DNA of 38,819 nt from a virus. This document shows, in pieces, positions 14,680-21,549 of this stretch. The position numbers were made by a program, and so were the translations under genes. The DNA lies in IMG/VR virus record IMGVR_UViG_3300005288_000097, positions 1-38,819 of that record; one strand, written 5' to 3'. The notes under the pieces are model-generated. The model ran no database searches. It was given only the letters and a program-made list of their open reading frames with translations, and had not been told where the DNA came from. The stretch's first letter is position 1. Each line of letters opens with the position of its first letter.

Positions 14680-14955
14680 ATGAAAGAGCAAATCCTGAAG
14701 CACTACGATGATCTGATGTCCCACTTGAATTCGGAAGAGAACGGAATGGCTGAAGAATTCCGTAAAGAGCTGAAGAAAGTGTTCAAGACCAAAACTCTGT
14801 ACGTTTATGCTGGTGGTACTGACGGGTACACTAACGTCCACTATACCACTGATGAACAGGAAGCAATCGACACAATCGATGAAGACCCAGAAAGCTTCGG
14901 CGGGATGGACTCTGGTCCTGAAGAGATTCAAGTTCCAGCATGGTTGTACAACTAA
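14680..14955 (+). CDS. Hypothetical acidic protein
   Basis: A 91-residue protein (MKEQILKHYDDLMSHLNSEE...) with a helical N-terminal half, a beta segment TLYVYAGGTDGYTNVHYTTD, and an acidic end. Ribosome site AGGGGAAC. It is the first coding gene on the tRNA-like transcript and overlaps the lyase gene (TAATG). Function unknown. Confidence 0.65.
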   Translation: MKEQILKHYDDLMSHLNSEENGMAEEFRKELKKVFKTKTLYVYAGGTDGYTNVHYTTDEQEAIDTIDEDPESFGGMDSGPEEIQVPAWLYN

Positions 14956-15575
14956 TGTTCGGGAATATCACAGCACATGGGGTTGTATATCAATTCCCTG
15001 AAAAGCCTCCAGCCGATCTGGTCTGGATTGATCCTAAAGGTCACACAAACTACTGGTGTTCAGTAGTAGGCGATACATCTGGTAGCAGCTCCAACCCACG
15101 CACAGAGAGCCGCGAGACGCTTCCTGAATCTGGTGAGCCATTTAACTGGGTGTCTGATGCCCAAGTACACCTCATGGCGGGTATGGTTCGTGTAGAACTG
15201 GCTCCCAGCTCAGGTAAGGTGATTATTGGTCAGATTCATGCACACAAAGCCTCCAACCCATTTGTCATGGTTACATGGTGGAATGGTGTTGCACGGATTG
15301 ATGTACGGGCTACTCCTACAGGATTAGCCACTAAACGGGTATCCATTCCGTGTGAGTTGGGTGAGTCATTCGCCTACATTATGGAAGTTTTCAATGGAGC
15401 TTTGAATATCAGCATCGGCGGTAATCGATTCAGCATGCCAGTCGATAAAGCTTGGAATGAGTATCCATTCTACTTCAAAGCTGGTGCCTATGTAATCGAT
15501 AATGATGGCCCTATCACTGAAGGTGGTTGGGTTGTGTACGAAGACTTTGAAGTGTACCACGGAGAAAATGTATGA
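14955..15575 (+). CDS. PL7-like alginate lyase
   Basis: A 206-residue protein. ATG 14955 overlaps the upstream TAA; ATG 14940 lies inside the upstream gene. Three motifs of polysaccharide lyase family 7 appear in order. RTESRE (49-54) matches R-(T/S)-E-x-R, GQIHAHK (92-98) carries the QIH catalytic motif, and FYFKAGAYV (172-180) matches YFKAGxY with the catalytic Tyr. PL7 enzymes have a jelly-roll fold and cut alginate by beta-elimination. The size fits a single catalytic domain. No signal peptide or fibre domain is visible, so it would act after lysis or in the virion. Its place in the replication block is unusual. Confidence 0.8.
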   Translation: MFGNITAHGVVYQFPEKPPADLVWIDPKGHTNYWCSVVGDTSGSSSNPRTESRETLPESGEPFNWVSDAQVHLMAGMVRVELAPSSGKVIIGQIHAHKASNPFVMVTWWNGVARIDVRATPTGLATKRVSIPCELGESFAYIMEVFNGALNISIGGNRFSMPVDKAWNEYPFYFKAGAYVIDNDGPITEGGWVVYEDFEVYHGENV

Positions 15576-15673
15576 TCTGGCTTCTTGGCCTAATCCTCGG
15601 CATTGCTTATGACCTGCCAGCTTGGTATTGGATCATTGGCTTCTTTGTAGCAGCACACTACGACCCACTCTAA
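15572..15673 (+). CDS. Tiny membrane protein
   Basis: A 33-residue protein, MIWLLGLILGIAYDLPAWYW then IIGFFVAAHYDPL, with ATG overlapping the lyase TGA and GGAGAAAATGT as ribosome site. It is almost wholly hydrophobic with two short segments around YDLPAW. Short proteins of this shape occur in many phages. Role unknown. Confidence 0.6.
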   Translation: MIWLLGLILGIAYDLPAWYWIIGFFVAAHYDPL

Positions 15674-15685
15674 AAGGAGAAAGAA

Positions 15686-15955
15686 ATGACTGATGTACAA
15701 CGCGTAACACTGACGCAACAACAACTAGCTGATCGTTTGGTAGAGCTGATGACTGACGCACTTAAAACTGCCGCTGACATCAAGCAAATCAAAGCTGATG
15801 CGAAGTTCCACAAAGACAAAAACCCAACTGGTATTCCAGCAGCCGATGTGGCCCTGATTGCGAGTGCGGCGAAGATCGAAGCGAACCTTGCCTTTGACGA
15901 GTTCAAAGAAAAGAACGCTGCCGTAACAGCCAAGTACAACGAGTTGTTCGACTAA
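15686..15955 (+). CDS. Hypothetical helical protein
   Basis: An 89-residue Ala/Lys-rich helical protein with AAAAGGAG upstream: helix 1 around LTQQQLADRLVELMTDALKT, helix 2 from DVALIASAAKIEANLAFDEF to the end. No motif. Followed by a hairpin that separates it from the exonuclease gene. Confidence 0.62.
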   Translation: MTDVQRVTLTQQQLADRLVELMTDALKTAADIKQIKADAKFHKDKNPTGIPAADVALIASAAKIEANLAFDEFKEKNAAVTAKYNELFD

Positions 15956-15973
15956 TAATTTGAAAGACCATCT

Positions 15974-16000
15974 GGCGCCCTCGTGGCGCCTTTCTTGTTT
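15974..16000 (+). terminator. Hairpin terminator before the exonuclease gene
   Basis: GGCGCC (15974-15979) and GGCGCC (15985-15990) with a CTCGT loop, followed by TTTCTTGTTT. No promoter lies between it and the next gene at 16013, so readthrough must feed the exonuclease. Confidence 0.6.
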
Positions 16001-16012
16001 ATGGAGGCTAAC

Positions 16013-17065
16013 ATGACAGAAGAAATTAATCACGAAGTGATTGGCATCTTGGACGCTGACAGTATCGCCTATAAGGCTGCCGCTGCTAACGAAGTGAAGA
16101 GTATCAAGACTGCATTCACCAAAGAGGGTGAAGTGGTTATTGAAGAATGGAAGAATCGCACTGAGTTCAAGAAGTTCCTCGCAACGACAGATCACACACT
16201 TGACATGTACACGATCACTGATCACTCTGAACCAAAGCATTTGAGCTATGCAAAGAGTACAGTAACTTCGATGATTCAAAAGGCACAGAACGAAATGCGT
16301 GCCAACGCTCTAGAAATCTATATCTCTGGTAAGGATAATTTCAGAGACTTCATCCTACTCCCTCAGATGTATGTGCAAGATAACGCAACACAGAGTACAA
16401 TTGGTGGACGCTATAAGAGTAACCGTGACGGCACGGCTCGCCCTGCACTGCTAGGAGCCCTTCGGCAGTGGATGATAGACGAACTGGGAGCTATCGTGGT
16501 CGATGGTATGGAAGTGGATGACATGTCCTCTATTCGTGCTTACGATGGCGCTAAGGCCGGTCAGAAGATCATTCAATACACGTCTGACAAAGACGCTGGT
16601 CAATGTCACGGCTGGCTACACAATCCAGATAAAGACACTGCCCCACGATTCATTACAGGACTTGGGAGTATCTATCAAGATGAAAAAGGAAAAGTACGTG
16701 GCTCTGGTCGCATGTTCCTATACTACCAAATTCTGGCAGGAGATAAGGTTGACGGCTACCGCCCAGTTGACATCCTCGACATCAAGACACAGAAAGCTGG
16801 CGGTGGAAAAGTACAGTTTGGTGATGTCTCTGCTCTGAAGGTGTTGAAAGACTGTAAGACAGATAAAGAATGTTGGGAGGCTATTTACAAGCAGTATCTA
16901 ACATGGTATCCTGCACCTCTTCGTTACACAGCTTGCAATGATATTGACTACGACGCAGATGCCTTGAGCATCATGCAGATGTATGTTGACTGTGCATTCA
17001 TGAAGCGTTGGGCAGATGATCGAATCATTGTTAAGAATGTCTTGACTAAGTTGGGCATTCTATGA
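16013..17065 (+). CDS. 5'-3' exonuclease, FEN/T7 gp6-like
   Basis: A 350-residue protein. ATG 16013 follows GGAGG by 6 nt; an upstream in-frame ATG at 15983 lies in the terminator. Acidic motifs follow the FEN/PIN plan: GILDADSIAYKAA (11-23), VDGMEVDDMSSIRAYDGA (about 164-181), YTSDKDAGQ (about 190-198) and LAGDKVDGYRPVDI (about 243-256). These residues bind the metal ions that cut 5' flaps and RNA primers. T7 gp6 does this job for host-DNA breakdown, primer removal and recombination. Position after SSB and before the nucleases fits. Overlaps the next gene by 4 nt. Confidence 0.85.
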   Translation: MTEEINHEVIGILDADSIAYKAAAANEVKSIKTAFTKEGEVVIEEWKNRTEFKKFLATTDHTLDMYTITDHSEPKHLSYAKSTVTSMIQKAQNEMRANALEIYISGKDNFRDFILLPQMYVQDNATQSTIGGRYKSNRDGTARPALLGALRQWMIDELGAIVVDGMEVDDMSSIRAYDGAKAGQKIIQYTSDKDAGQCHGWLHNPDKDTAPRFITGLGSIYQDEKGKVRGSGRMFLYYQILAGDKVDGYRPVDILDIKTQKAGGGKVQFGDVSALKVLKDCKTDKECWEAIYKQYLTWYPAPLRYTACNDIDYDADALSIMQMYVDCAFMKRWADDRIIVKNVLTKLGIL

Positions 17066-17634
17066 GAGAATCTAAAGCTCAAGTAAAGCAGCCACCGTGG
17101 GTTGAATATCCTCATATCTGGAAGACTGAAGCGGCTTTTCTGAGTTTCGTAAGGGGCGGCATTCGCCGTGCCCTTTGGAATAAGAGCCCGATCAAGTTGG
17201 AGTTCTTAAAAGCCAATCGGAAACGGGTGAAGAACCCAGTTGCCAAGAATGCTGTAAGGTTCCCAGAAGTTTGGGGTGGAACGTGTTACCAATGTAAAAA
17301 GGACTTCGCACTGAAAGATATTGAGGTGGATCACCTCACAGGAGAATACTCACTACGCAAGCTGGAAGACCTCCAGTCGTTTGTAGAGGGTATTGTGTGC
17401 GTGTCTGCAAAAGACCTTGGTCTAATCTGTAAACCCTGTCATAAATCGAAAACCTATGCCGAAAGGACAGGCATGAGTGTTGCTGATGCAATCATTGAAA
17501 AGCAAGCGATTGTAATTTGCAAACTCCCGGTTAAAGAGGTCAGAGCGTGGCTCTTAGAGAACAACGTGTTGGCAGCAGGAACAGCTAAAGAACGTAGACA
17601 CCAAGTAGTGGAGGTACTAAAACGTGGAGTGTAA
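17062..17634 (+). CDS. HNH-type endonuclease with zinc-binding cysteines
   Basis: A 190-residue protein. C75-x2-C78 in GTCYQCKKDF is followed by DIEVDHLTGEYSLRKL (His of the HNH core at about 91) and GLICKPCHKSKTYAERTG (C-x2-C plus H at about 122-126). This is a treble-clef HNH nuclease. A long basic N-terminus (1-70) may bind DNA. It could resolve branched DNA as T7 gp3 or T4 EndoVII do, or be a freestanding mobile endonuclease. The tight overlaps on both sides favour a resident role. The reaction partner is not known. Confidence 0.78.
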   Translation: MRESKAQVKQPPWVEYPHIWKTEAAFLSFVRGGIRRALWNKSPIKLEFLKANRKRVKNPVAKNAVRFPEVWGGTCYQCKKDFALKDIEVDHLTGEYSLRKLEDLQSFVEGIVCVSAKDLGLICKPCHKSKTYAERTGMSVADAIIEKQAIVICKLPVKEVRAWLLENNVLAAGTAKERRHQVVEVLKRGV

Positions 17635-18073
17635 ACATTGTAACGCAGCGTTTGAAAAACACCACTACAAACAGGTGTTTTGTCAACCCCAGTGCAAACT
17701 GGATTACTGGAAAGACCCTGAGTTTCAAAAGGTCTACCAGATGACACACAAAAAGGCAAATCCAGAGAAGAGACTTTGGAAGGCTGCAAAGGATCGCTCA
17801 AATAAATCTGGAATCCCGTTTGACATTGAAGTGTCTGATGTGGTAATTCCAGAAGTTTGCCCAATCCTCGGGATTGAACTTATTTGTGGGGTTGGCTCTG
17901 GAAAAGGTAGTCAACCCGGATCGATGTCACTGGACAAAATTGTTCCAGAGTTGGGCTACGTGAAAGGTAACGTACAAGTGATCTGCTTCAAGGCTAACTC
18001 GATGAAGCGTGACGCTACTAAAGAAGAACTGATCAAGTTCGCCAATTGGATTTTGAAAGGAGAAAAAGAATGA
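17624..18073 (+). CDS. Small endonuclease, HNH / EndoVII-like phage family
   Basis: A 149-residue protein, GTG start overlapping the upstream gene by 11 nt. N-terminal Cys pairs ECKHCNAAFE (C3, C6) and VFCQPQCKLD make one zinc knuckle. The core SMSLDKIVPELGYVKGNVQV followed by ICFKANSMKRDA is the signature of small phage HNH nucleases of the type SLDrid...GY..gNv.vvc..aN.mK. The protein at 28971 has a related core. The substrate is unknown; these proteins are usually listed as putative homing or recombination endonucleases. Confidence 0.72.
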   Translation: MECKHCNAAFEKHHYKQVFCQPQCKLDYWKDPEFQKVYQMTHKKANPEKRLWKAAKDRSNKSGIPFDIEVSDVVIPEVCPILGIELICGVGSGKGSQPGSMSLDKIVPELGYVKGNVQVICFKANSMKRDATKEELIKFANWILKGEKE

Positions 18074-18987
18074 GTAACTGGAAACTAGAAGCACGTCAGT
18101 ATTGGGAAGATGGTATGAGTCAGCGTCAGATCGCAAAGCATCTTGACATTCCCCGCTCCACCGTGGGAGACTACATCCGCAAGCTTGGTAGCGTTCCTTA
18201 CGACTCTGCTCCTGATGTAGCTGGCCCAAAGATTCTGTTCATCGACATTGAAACCAAGCCGATTCTTGGTCATGTGTGGCGCCTGTGGGACCAGAACGTT
18301 GGCCTGAACCAGATCGTTGAAGACTGGAGCATCCTGAGCTTCTGTGCGAAATGGAAAGGAACTGAGGAAGTGATTTACCAAGACTTGGAAGGTCAGGAAG
18401 ACTTCGAAGATGATGCGGTGCTGCTAGATAGCCTGTGGCGTTTGCTGAACGAAGCTGATATCGTTATTGGTCAGAACTCTCGTCGTTTCGACGTGAAGAA
18501 AATCTTCGCACGGTTCATTCTGAATGGCCTGCCAAAGCCTTCTCACTTCCGTCAGATTGACACGATGGAGATTGCCAAGCGTCAGTTTGGATTCACGTCC
18601 AACAAGCTGGAGTACATGACAGACAAACTCTGCACCGTGTACAAGAAGCAGACACACAAGCAGTTTCCGGGTCATTTGCTATGGGCTGAATGCCTGAAGG
18701 GTAATCCAGAAGCATGGGCTGAAATGAAGGATTACAACATCTATGACGTATTGTCTCTGGAAGAGTTGTATGATATTCTTTCGAGCTGGGATGACAAACT
18801 GCCGAACTTCGACGTTTACGTTGATGGCATTTTGAACATGGATGAGTGGGTTAAGGATGGTTTCCATTACAGCAACTTCGGTAAGTACCAGCGGTATCGC
18901 AACATCACCACTGGTGTGCAGCGGCGCTCTCGTGTGAACGAGCTGAGTAAAGAGAAACGTAAGACGTTACTGTCGAATATCGTTTGA
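18070..18987 (+). CDS. HTH plus DEDD-exonuclease (RNase H-like) protein
   Basis: A 305-residue protein with ATG overlapping the upstream TGA. Residues 10-42 form a helix-turn-helix (WEDGMSQRQIAKHLDIPRST then VGDYIRKL) of the Hin or sigma-like kind. From residue 56 a DEDD nuclease appears: ILFIDIETKP (Exo I), ADIVIGQNSRRFDVKKIF (Exo II, about 135-152) and DYNIYDVLSLEELYD (Exo III, about 224-238). The combination suggests a nuclease guided by DNA binding, acting on ssDNA ends or RNA primers. It is the last gene of the replication block before a new promoter. Confidence 0.8.
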   Translation: MSNWKLEARQYWEDGMSQRQIAKHLDIPRSTVGDYIRKLGSVPYDSAPDVAGPKILFIDIETKPILGHVWRLWDQNVGLNQIVEDWSILSFCAKWKGTEEVIYQDLEGQEDFEDDAVLLDSLWRLLNEADIVIGQNSRRFDVKKIFARFILNGLPKPSHFRQIDTMEIAKRQFGFTSNKLEYMTDKLCTVYKKQTHKQFPGHLLWAECLKGNPEAWAEMKDYNIYDVLSLEELYDILSSWDDKLPNFDVYVDGILNMDEWVKDGFHYSNFGKYQRYRNITTGVQRRSRVNELSKEKRKTLLSNIV

Positions 18988-19012
18988 CAAGTCAAGGGGT
19001 TAGCAATACACT
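18984..19012 (+). promoter_or_regulatory. Sigma70-type promoter with inverted repeat
   Basis: TTGACA 18984-18989 and TACACT 19007-19012, spacer 17 bp. AGGGGTTAG (18995-19003) and CTAGCCCCT (19011-19019) pair over 9 bp with one G-U. The -35 overlaps the TGA of the upstream gene. Leader AACCACACAAAGGAGAA. Confidence 0.82.
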
Positions 19013-19042
19013 AGCCCCTCAACCACACAAAGGAGAATCAAA

Positions 19043-19225
19043 ATGATGCAACTCGTTGATCTACCAAAAGAATCTGATGTACTGAAAGCCGAAGTGATGC
19101 GACTCCTGTTTGCTTCCTATTCCACTGACGGACGTAAGTTCGACGGTAAGGACAGCTTCGAAACGCTGCCTATCGTCCTGCGTGAAGTCGCAGACATCTT
19201 TGACGAAATCCAAGCGGAGGGTTAA
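19043..19225 (+). CDS. Hypothetical protein
   Basis: A 60-residue acidic protein (MMQLVDLPKESDVLKAEVMR...) with AGGAG 7 nt before the start. Helical, no motif. First of four close-packed genes 19043-20200. Confidence 0.62.
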   Translation: MMQLVDLPKESDVLKAEVMRLLFASYSTDGRKFDGKDSFETLPIVLREVADIFDEIQAEG

Positions 19226-19227
19226 TC

Positions 19228-19440
19228 ATGGAAGCTATTCAATTTTGCTACTGGCTTCAAGGCGCTCTGGAACTGGGTCAACAGAAGGCTCTGACTGAAG
19301 AGCAAGTTAAGATCGTTCAAGACCATTTGAACTTGGTTCTGAAGAAAGTTACTCCGCAGTACAATACCCCTCAAATGCCGATCCTACGCACTCCGGGTCA
19401 GGTCGCCACTCCATTTCCAATCCATGATGCGGTGTGCTGA
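19228..19440 (+). CDS. Conserved small phage protein
   Basis: A 70-residue protein. The pattern FCYWLQGALELG ... LTEEQVKIVQDHLNLVLKK is common in small phage proteins of unknown function. The C-terminal third is Pro/Thr rich. GCGGAGG upstream of the ATG. The stop overlaps the next start (TGATG). Confidence 0.68.
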   Translation: MEAIQFCYWLQGALELGQQKALTEEQVKIVQDHLNLVLKKVTPQYNTPQMPILRTPGQVATPFPIHDAVC

Positions 19441-19631
19441 TGGCTGAAGCACTAGCGAGTGAAGTTGTGGATCAAGCGAAGTACGAAGCCCTACAAGACT
19501 TCCTCTTCGCTACATTCCCCGATGACGAACTCATGCAAGGGTATCTGTGTATGCGTGTCCTGTCTGCTCAACTAGAGCGTCTGATGGGCATTCCATTTGT
19601 AGAAGTAGACATTGACGGAGGTGATGAATGA
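19440..19631 (+). CDS. Hypothetical protein
   Basis: A 63-residue acidic helical protein (MAEALASEVVDQAKYEALQD...) with ATG overlapping the upstream TGA; a GTG at 19434 is also in frame. No motif. Overlaps the next gene by 4 nt (ATGA). Confidence 0.6.
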   Translation: MAEALASEVVDQAKYEALQDFLFATFPDDELMQGYLCMRVLSAQLERLMGIPFVEVDIDGGDE

Positions 19632-20200
19632 CACTGACAGGGAAACAATTGAAAGATTTGGATGAAGGTACAGCTGTACGTGTGTTGTCTGATAGCCTCG
19701 GTAAATATCAACCGGGGGATATCATCTTCCGAACCGAAAGCGATGACGATTGCGAAGAATCCTCTCGGTTTAAGAATAGCTTCGGAACTTCAAACTTCAT
19801 GCGTCCAGAAGAAGTTGAGCTGATTGTTGAAGAAGCTCCAGTAGCCATTGCAACTGAAGGCATCGCACGTCCTGTACTCGAAGAGCGTAAGATTGGCAAG
19901 ATTGCAATTGAACTCTTTGATCATGGCTTCCCGAACGCTATTATGGCTGTAGGTGAAGTGATGACATGGGCTGCTGAACACAAAGGCTATAAGCCTCATG
20001 ATTGGAAGAACCTTCCAAATGCTGAAGTTGCCTTTGATGCTGCTGGCTCTCGCCATCGGATCAAGCGTCACATCCAATCTGGTAGTGGCTTGACTGCTCA
20101 GTTCTGTACAGACGAAGAGTCGGATTTGCTGCACTTGGCACACGAAGCCTTCAATGTGTTAGCTCAGCTTGAGCTGGTCATCACAAATCGTATTCAATAA
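19628..20200 (+). CDS. Two-part protein with nucleotide diphosphohydrolase-like C-terminus
   Basis: A 190-residue protein. Residues 1-70 are a beta-rich module (VRVLSDSLGKYQPGDIIFRT). Residues 95-190 carry FDHGFPNAIMAVGEVMTWAA, then YKPHDWKNL, then SRHRIKRHI, then DEESDLLHLAHEAFNVLAQL. This order (W, RH pair, D-E-S-x-L-x-H-L-A-H) resembles the dATP/dGTP diphosphohydrolase N-terminal (MazZ-like) domain of phages. It lies just before ThyX and ribonucleotide reductase, which fits a role in dNTP pool control. Without alignment, substrate and even catalysis are inference. Confidence 0.55.
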   Translation: MTLTGKQLKDLDEGTAVRVLSDSLGKYQPGDIIFRTESDDDCEESSRFKNSFGTSNFMRPEEVELIVEEAPVAIATEGIARPVLEERKIGKIAIELFDHGFPNAIMAVGEVMTWAAEHKGYKPHDWKNLPNAEVAFDAAGSRHRIKRHIQSGSGLTAQFCTDEESDLLHLAHEAFNVLAQLELVITNRIQ

Positions 20201-20203
20201 GGC

Positions 20204-20232
20204 TTGACGTGAATCTGGATGTGGAGTAGAAT
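20204..20232 (+). promoter_or_regulatory. Sigma70-type promoter with long inverted repeat (thyX)
   Basis: TTGACG 20204-20209, TAGAAT 20227-20232, spacer 17 bp. The arm starting TGGATG (20216-20228) pairs with the arm ending CATCCA (20233-20244) over 12 bp with one bulged T; the loop is part of the -10 box. Confidence 0.85.
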
Positions 20233-20265
20233 TACTCCCATCCACTCACATAAGGAGGTAATGTC

Positions 20266-21144
20266 GTGTCCATCACAGCGAAAATCATAGCCTATTCACG
20301 GGCTCCAAGCGGACAGTTAATCGTCACGTTTGAATTAGAATATCAACGGTTCATCCACGGTGAACTGATGACCCATCGTCTCTTCAGTCGCAACGCTGCA
20401 AGCTCTCGGGCTATCCCAGTTGCAACAATCATTGACCAAGTAAGAAACAATCCAGCAATGCCGATTCATTGGGGCGCTAACCAAGCCGGTATGCAAGCCA
20501 AAGAACAACTTTCAGGTTGTAACTTGGTTGATGTTAAAGGTGAGTGGCAAATGGCAGCCATGAATGCTGCTGATTCTGCTGAGTTCATGGCATCTGAGGG
20601 TGCCCACAAGCAAATCGCAAACAGGATTCTTGAACCATTTCAATGGATGAAGACTGTTGTAACTGCAACTTGTTTCGAGAACTGGTTCTGGCTTCGTGAC
20701 CATGACGATGCACAACCAGAAATTCGTGCATTGGCTGTTGCCATGCTTGAGCAACTGGACAACACAAACCCAGCAGACTTGACACCTGATGATTGGCACA
20801 TGCCTTACTTCGGTGAAGGCTACTGGCTGCTTGATTGCGGCATTCCTCTTGAGGACGCTCTGGCTATCTCTAGCTCGTGCTGTGCCCAAGTGAGCTTCCG
20901 CAAGCTGGACGACACACTAGACAAAGCTCGTATGATCTACGCTCGTTTGGTAGAGTCTGAGCCTGTACATGCTTCGCCATTTGAACACCAAGCCAAGCCA
21001 ATGAAACGTGGTGCTGACTTCCGCAATAAAGGGATCACTCACAGAGATAGAGCTGGCAAATTCTGGAGCGGTAACTTCGTTGGATGGATTCAACACAGAC
21101 AACTCATTCCAAATAACGTAGCTCCACGTGGTAAGGGGAAATAA
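20266..21144 (+). CDS. thyX: Flavin-dependent thymidylate synthase
   Basis: A 292-residue protein, GTG start after AAGGAGG. Residues 36-46 give THR-LFSRNAA-S, the ThyX signature RHR-x7-S with Thr in place of the first Arg, followed by SRAIP. LEPFQWMKTVVTATCFENWF (about 123-142) and SSCCAQVSFRKLD (about 207-219) match conserved FAD/dUMP-binding parts. The enzyme makes dTMP from dUMP with methylene-THF and FAD. The length is at the upper range for ThyX (about 220-300). It works with the reductase genes downstream. The Thr variant of the signature is the odd point. Confidence 0.88.
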   Translation: MSITAKIIAYSRAPSGQLIVTFELEYQRFIHGELMTHRLFSRNAASSRAIPVATIIDQVRNNPAMPIHWGANQAGMQAKEQLSGCNLVDVKGEWQMAAMNAADSAEFMASEGAHKQIANRILEPFQWMKTVVTATCFENWFWLRDHDDAQPEIRALAVAMLEQLDNTNPADLTPDDWHMPYFGEGYWLLDCGIPLEDALAISSSCCAQVSFRKLDDTLDKARMIYARLVESEPVHASPFEHQAKPMKRGADFRNKGITHRDRAGKFWSGNFVGWIQHRQLIPNNVAPRGKGK

Positions 21145-21145
21145 A

Positions 21146-21517
21146 ATGCAACGAAATATCGCAGAAGGTAGTCGCGAGACAGATTACAACTTGAGCTTCC
21201 ATGACCTATTCCTTGTGGATGGATTCAAAGAGGCTTATGAAAGCCAGAACGTCAAAGTGTTTGAAGCAATCCTCAAGACCAATGGGATGGAAGTTGATCT
21301 TGGTTATGAGTTAGTTGCTAGCACACACCGTACGATCAACAATATCCTCTACACAGGTATTCGAGTACAAGGCTTCGAACGAACTGATTCAGCTTGGATT
21401 GCTACAGGTTGTGCGAGTATTGATGCTCAGATTCGTTCTGTCAAAGATGCTGAAGTAAGAACACACCTACGTCGCATGAGCTACGTTGGAACACAAGATA
21501 AGATGATTGAGGACTAA
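21146..21517 (+). CDS. Hypothetical protein between thyX and nrdA
   Basis: A 123-residue protein. ATG 21146 lies 2 nt after the ThyX stop with AAGGGGAA as ribosome site; a GTG at 21128 is in frame but internal to thyX. It begins MQRNIAEGSRETDYNLSFHD, mixed alpha/beta, no motif. Position suggests nucleotide metabolism, nothing more. Confidence 0.6.
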   Translation: MQRNIAEGSRETDYNLSFHDLFLVDGFKEAYESQNVKVFEAILKTNGMEVDLGYELVASTHRTINNILYTGIRVQGFERTDSAWIATGCASIDAQIRSVKDAEVRTHLRRMSYVGTQDKMIED

Positions 21518-21549
21518 CGTCCTCTGTATTTCAGACTAAGGAGTATTAC

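Noticed and set aside
19628-20200. Evidence for a Z-genome (2-aminoadenine) from the MazZ-like domain
   Set aside because: No PurZ or DatZ homologue is seen and the domain call itself is uncertain; the polymerase is not of the DpoZ kind as far as can be judged.
21124-21134. A third parS-like site near TCCACGTGG
   Set aside because: Only the central CACGTG and two flanking bases match; it lies in the thyX coding region and the outer GTT/AAC arms are absent.
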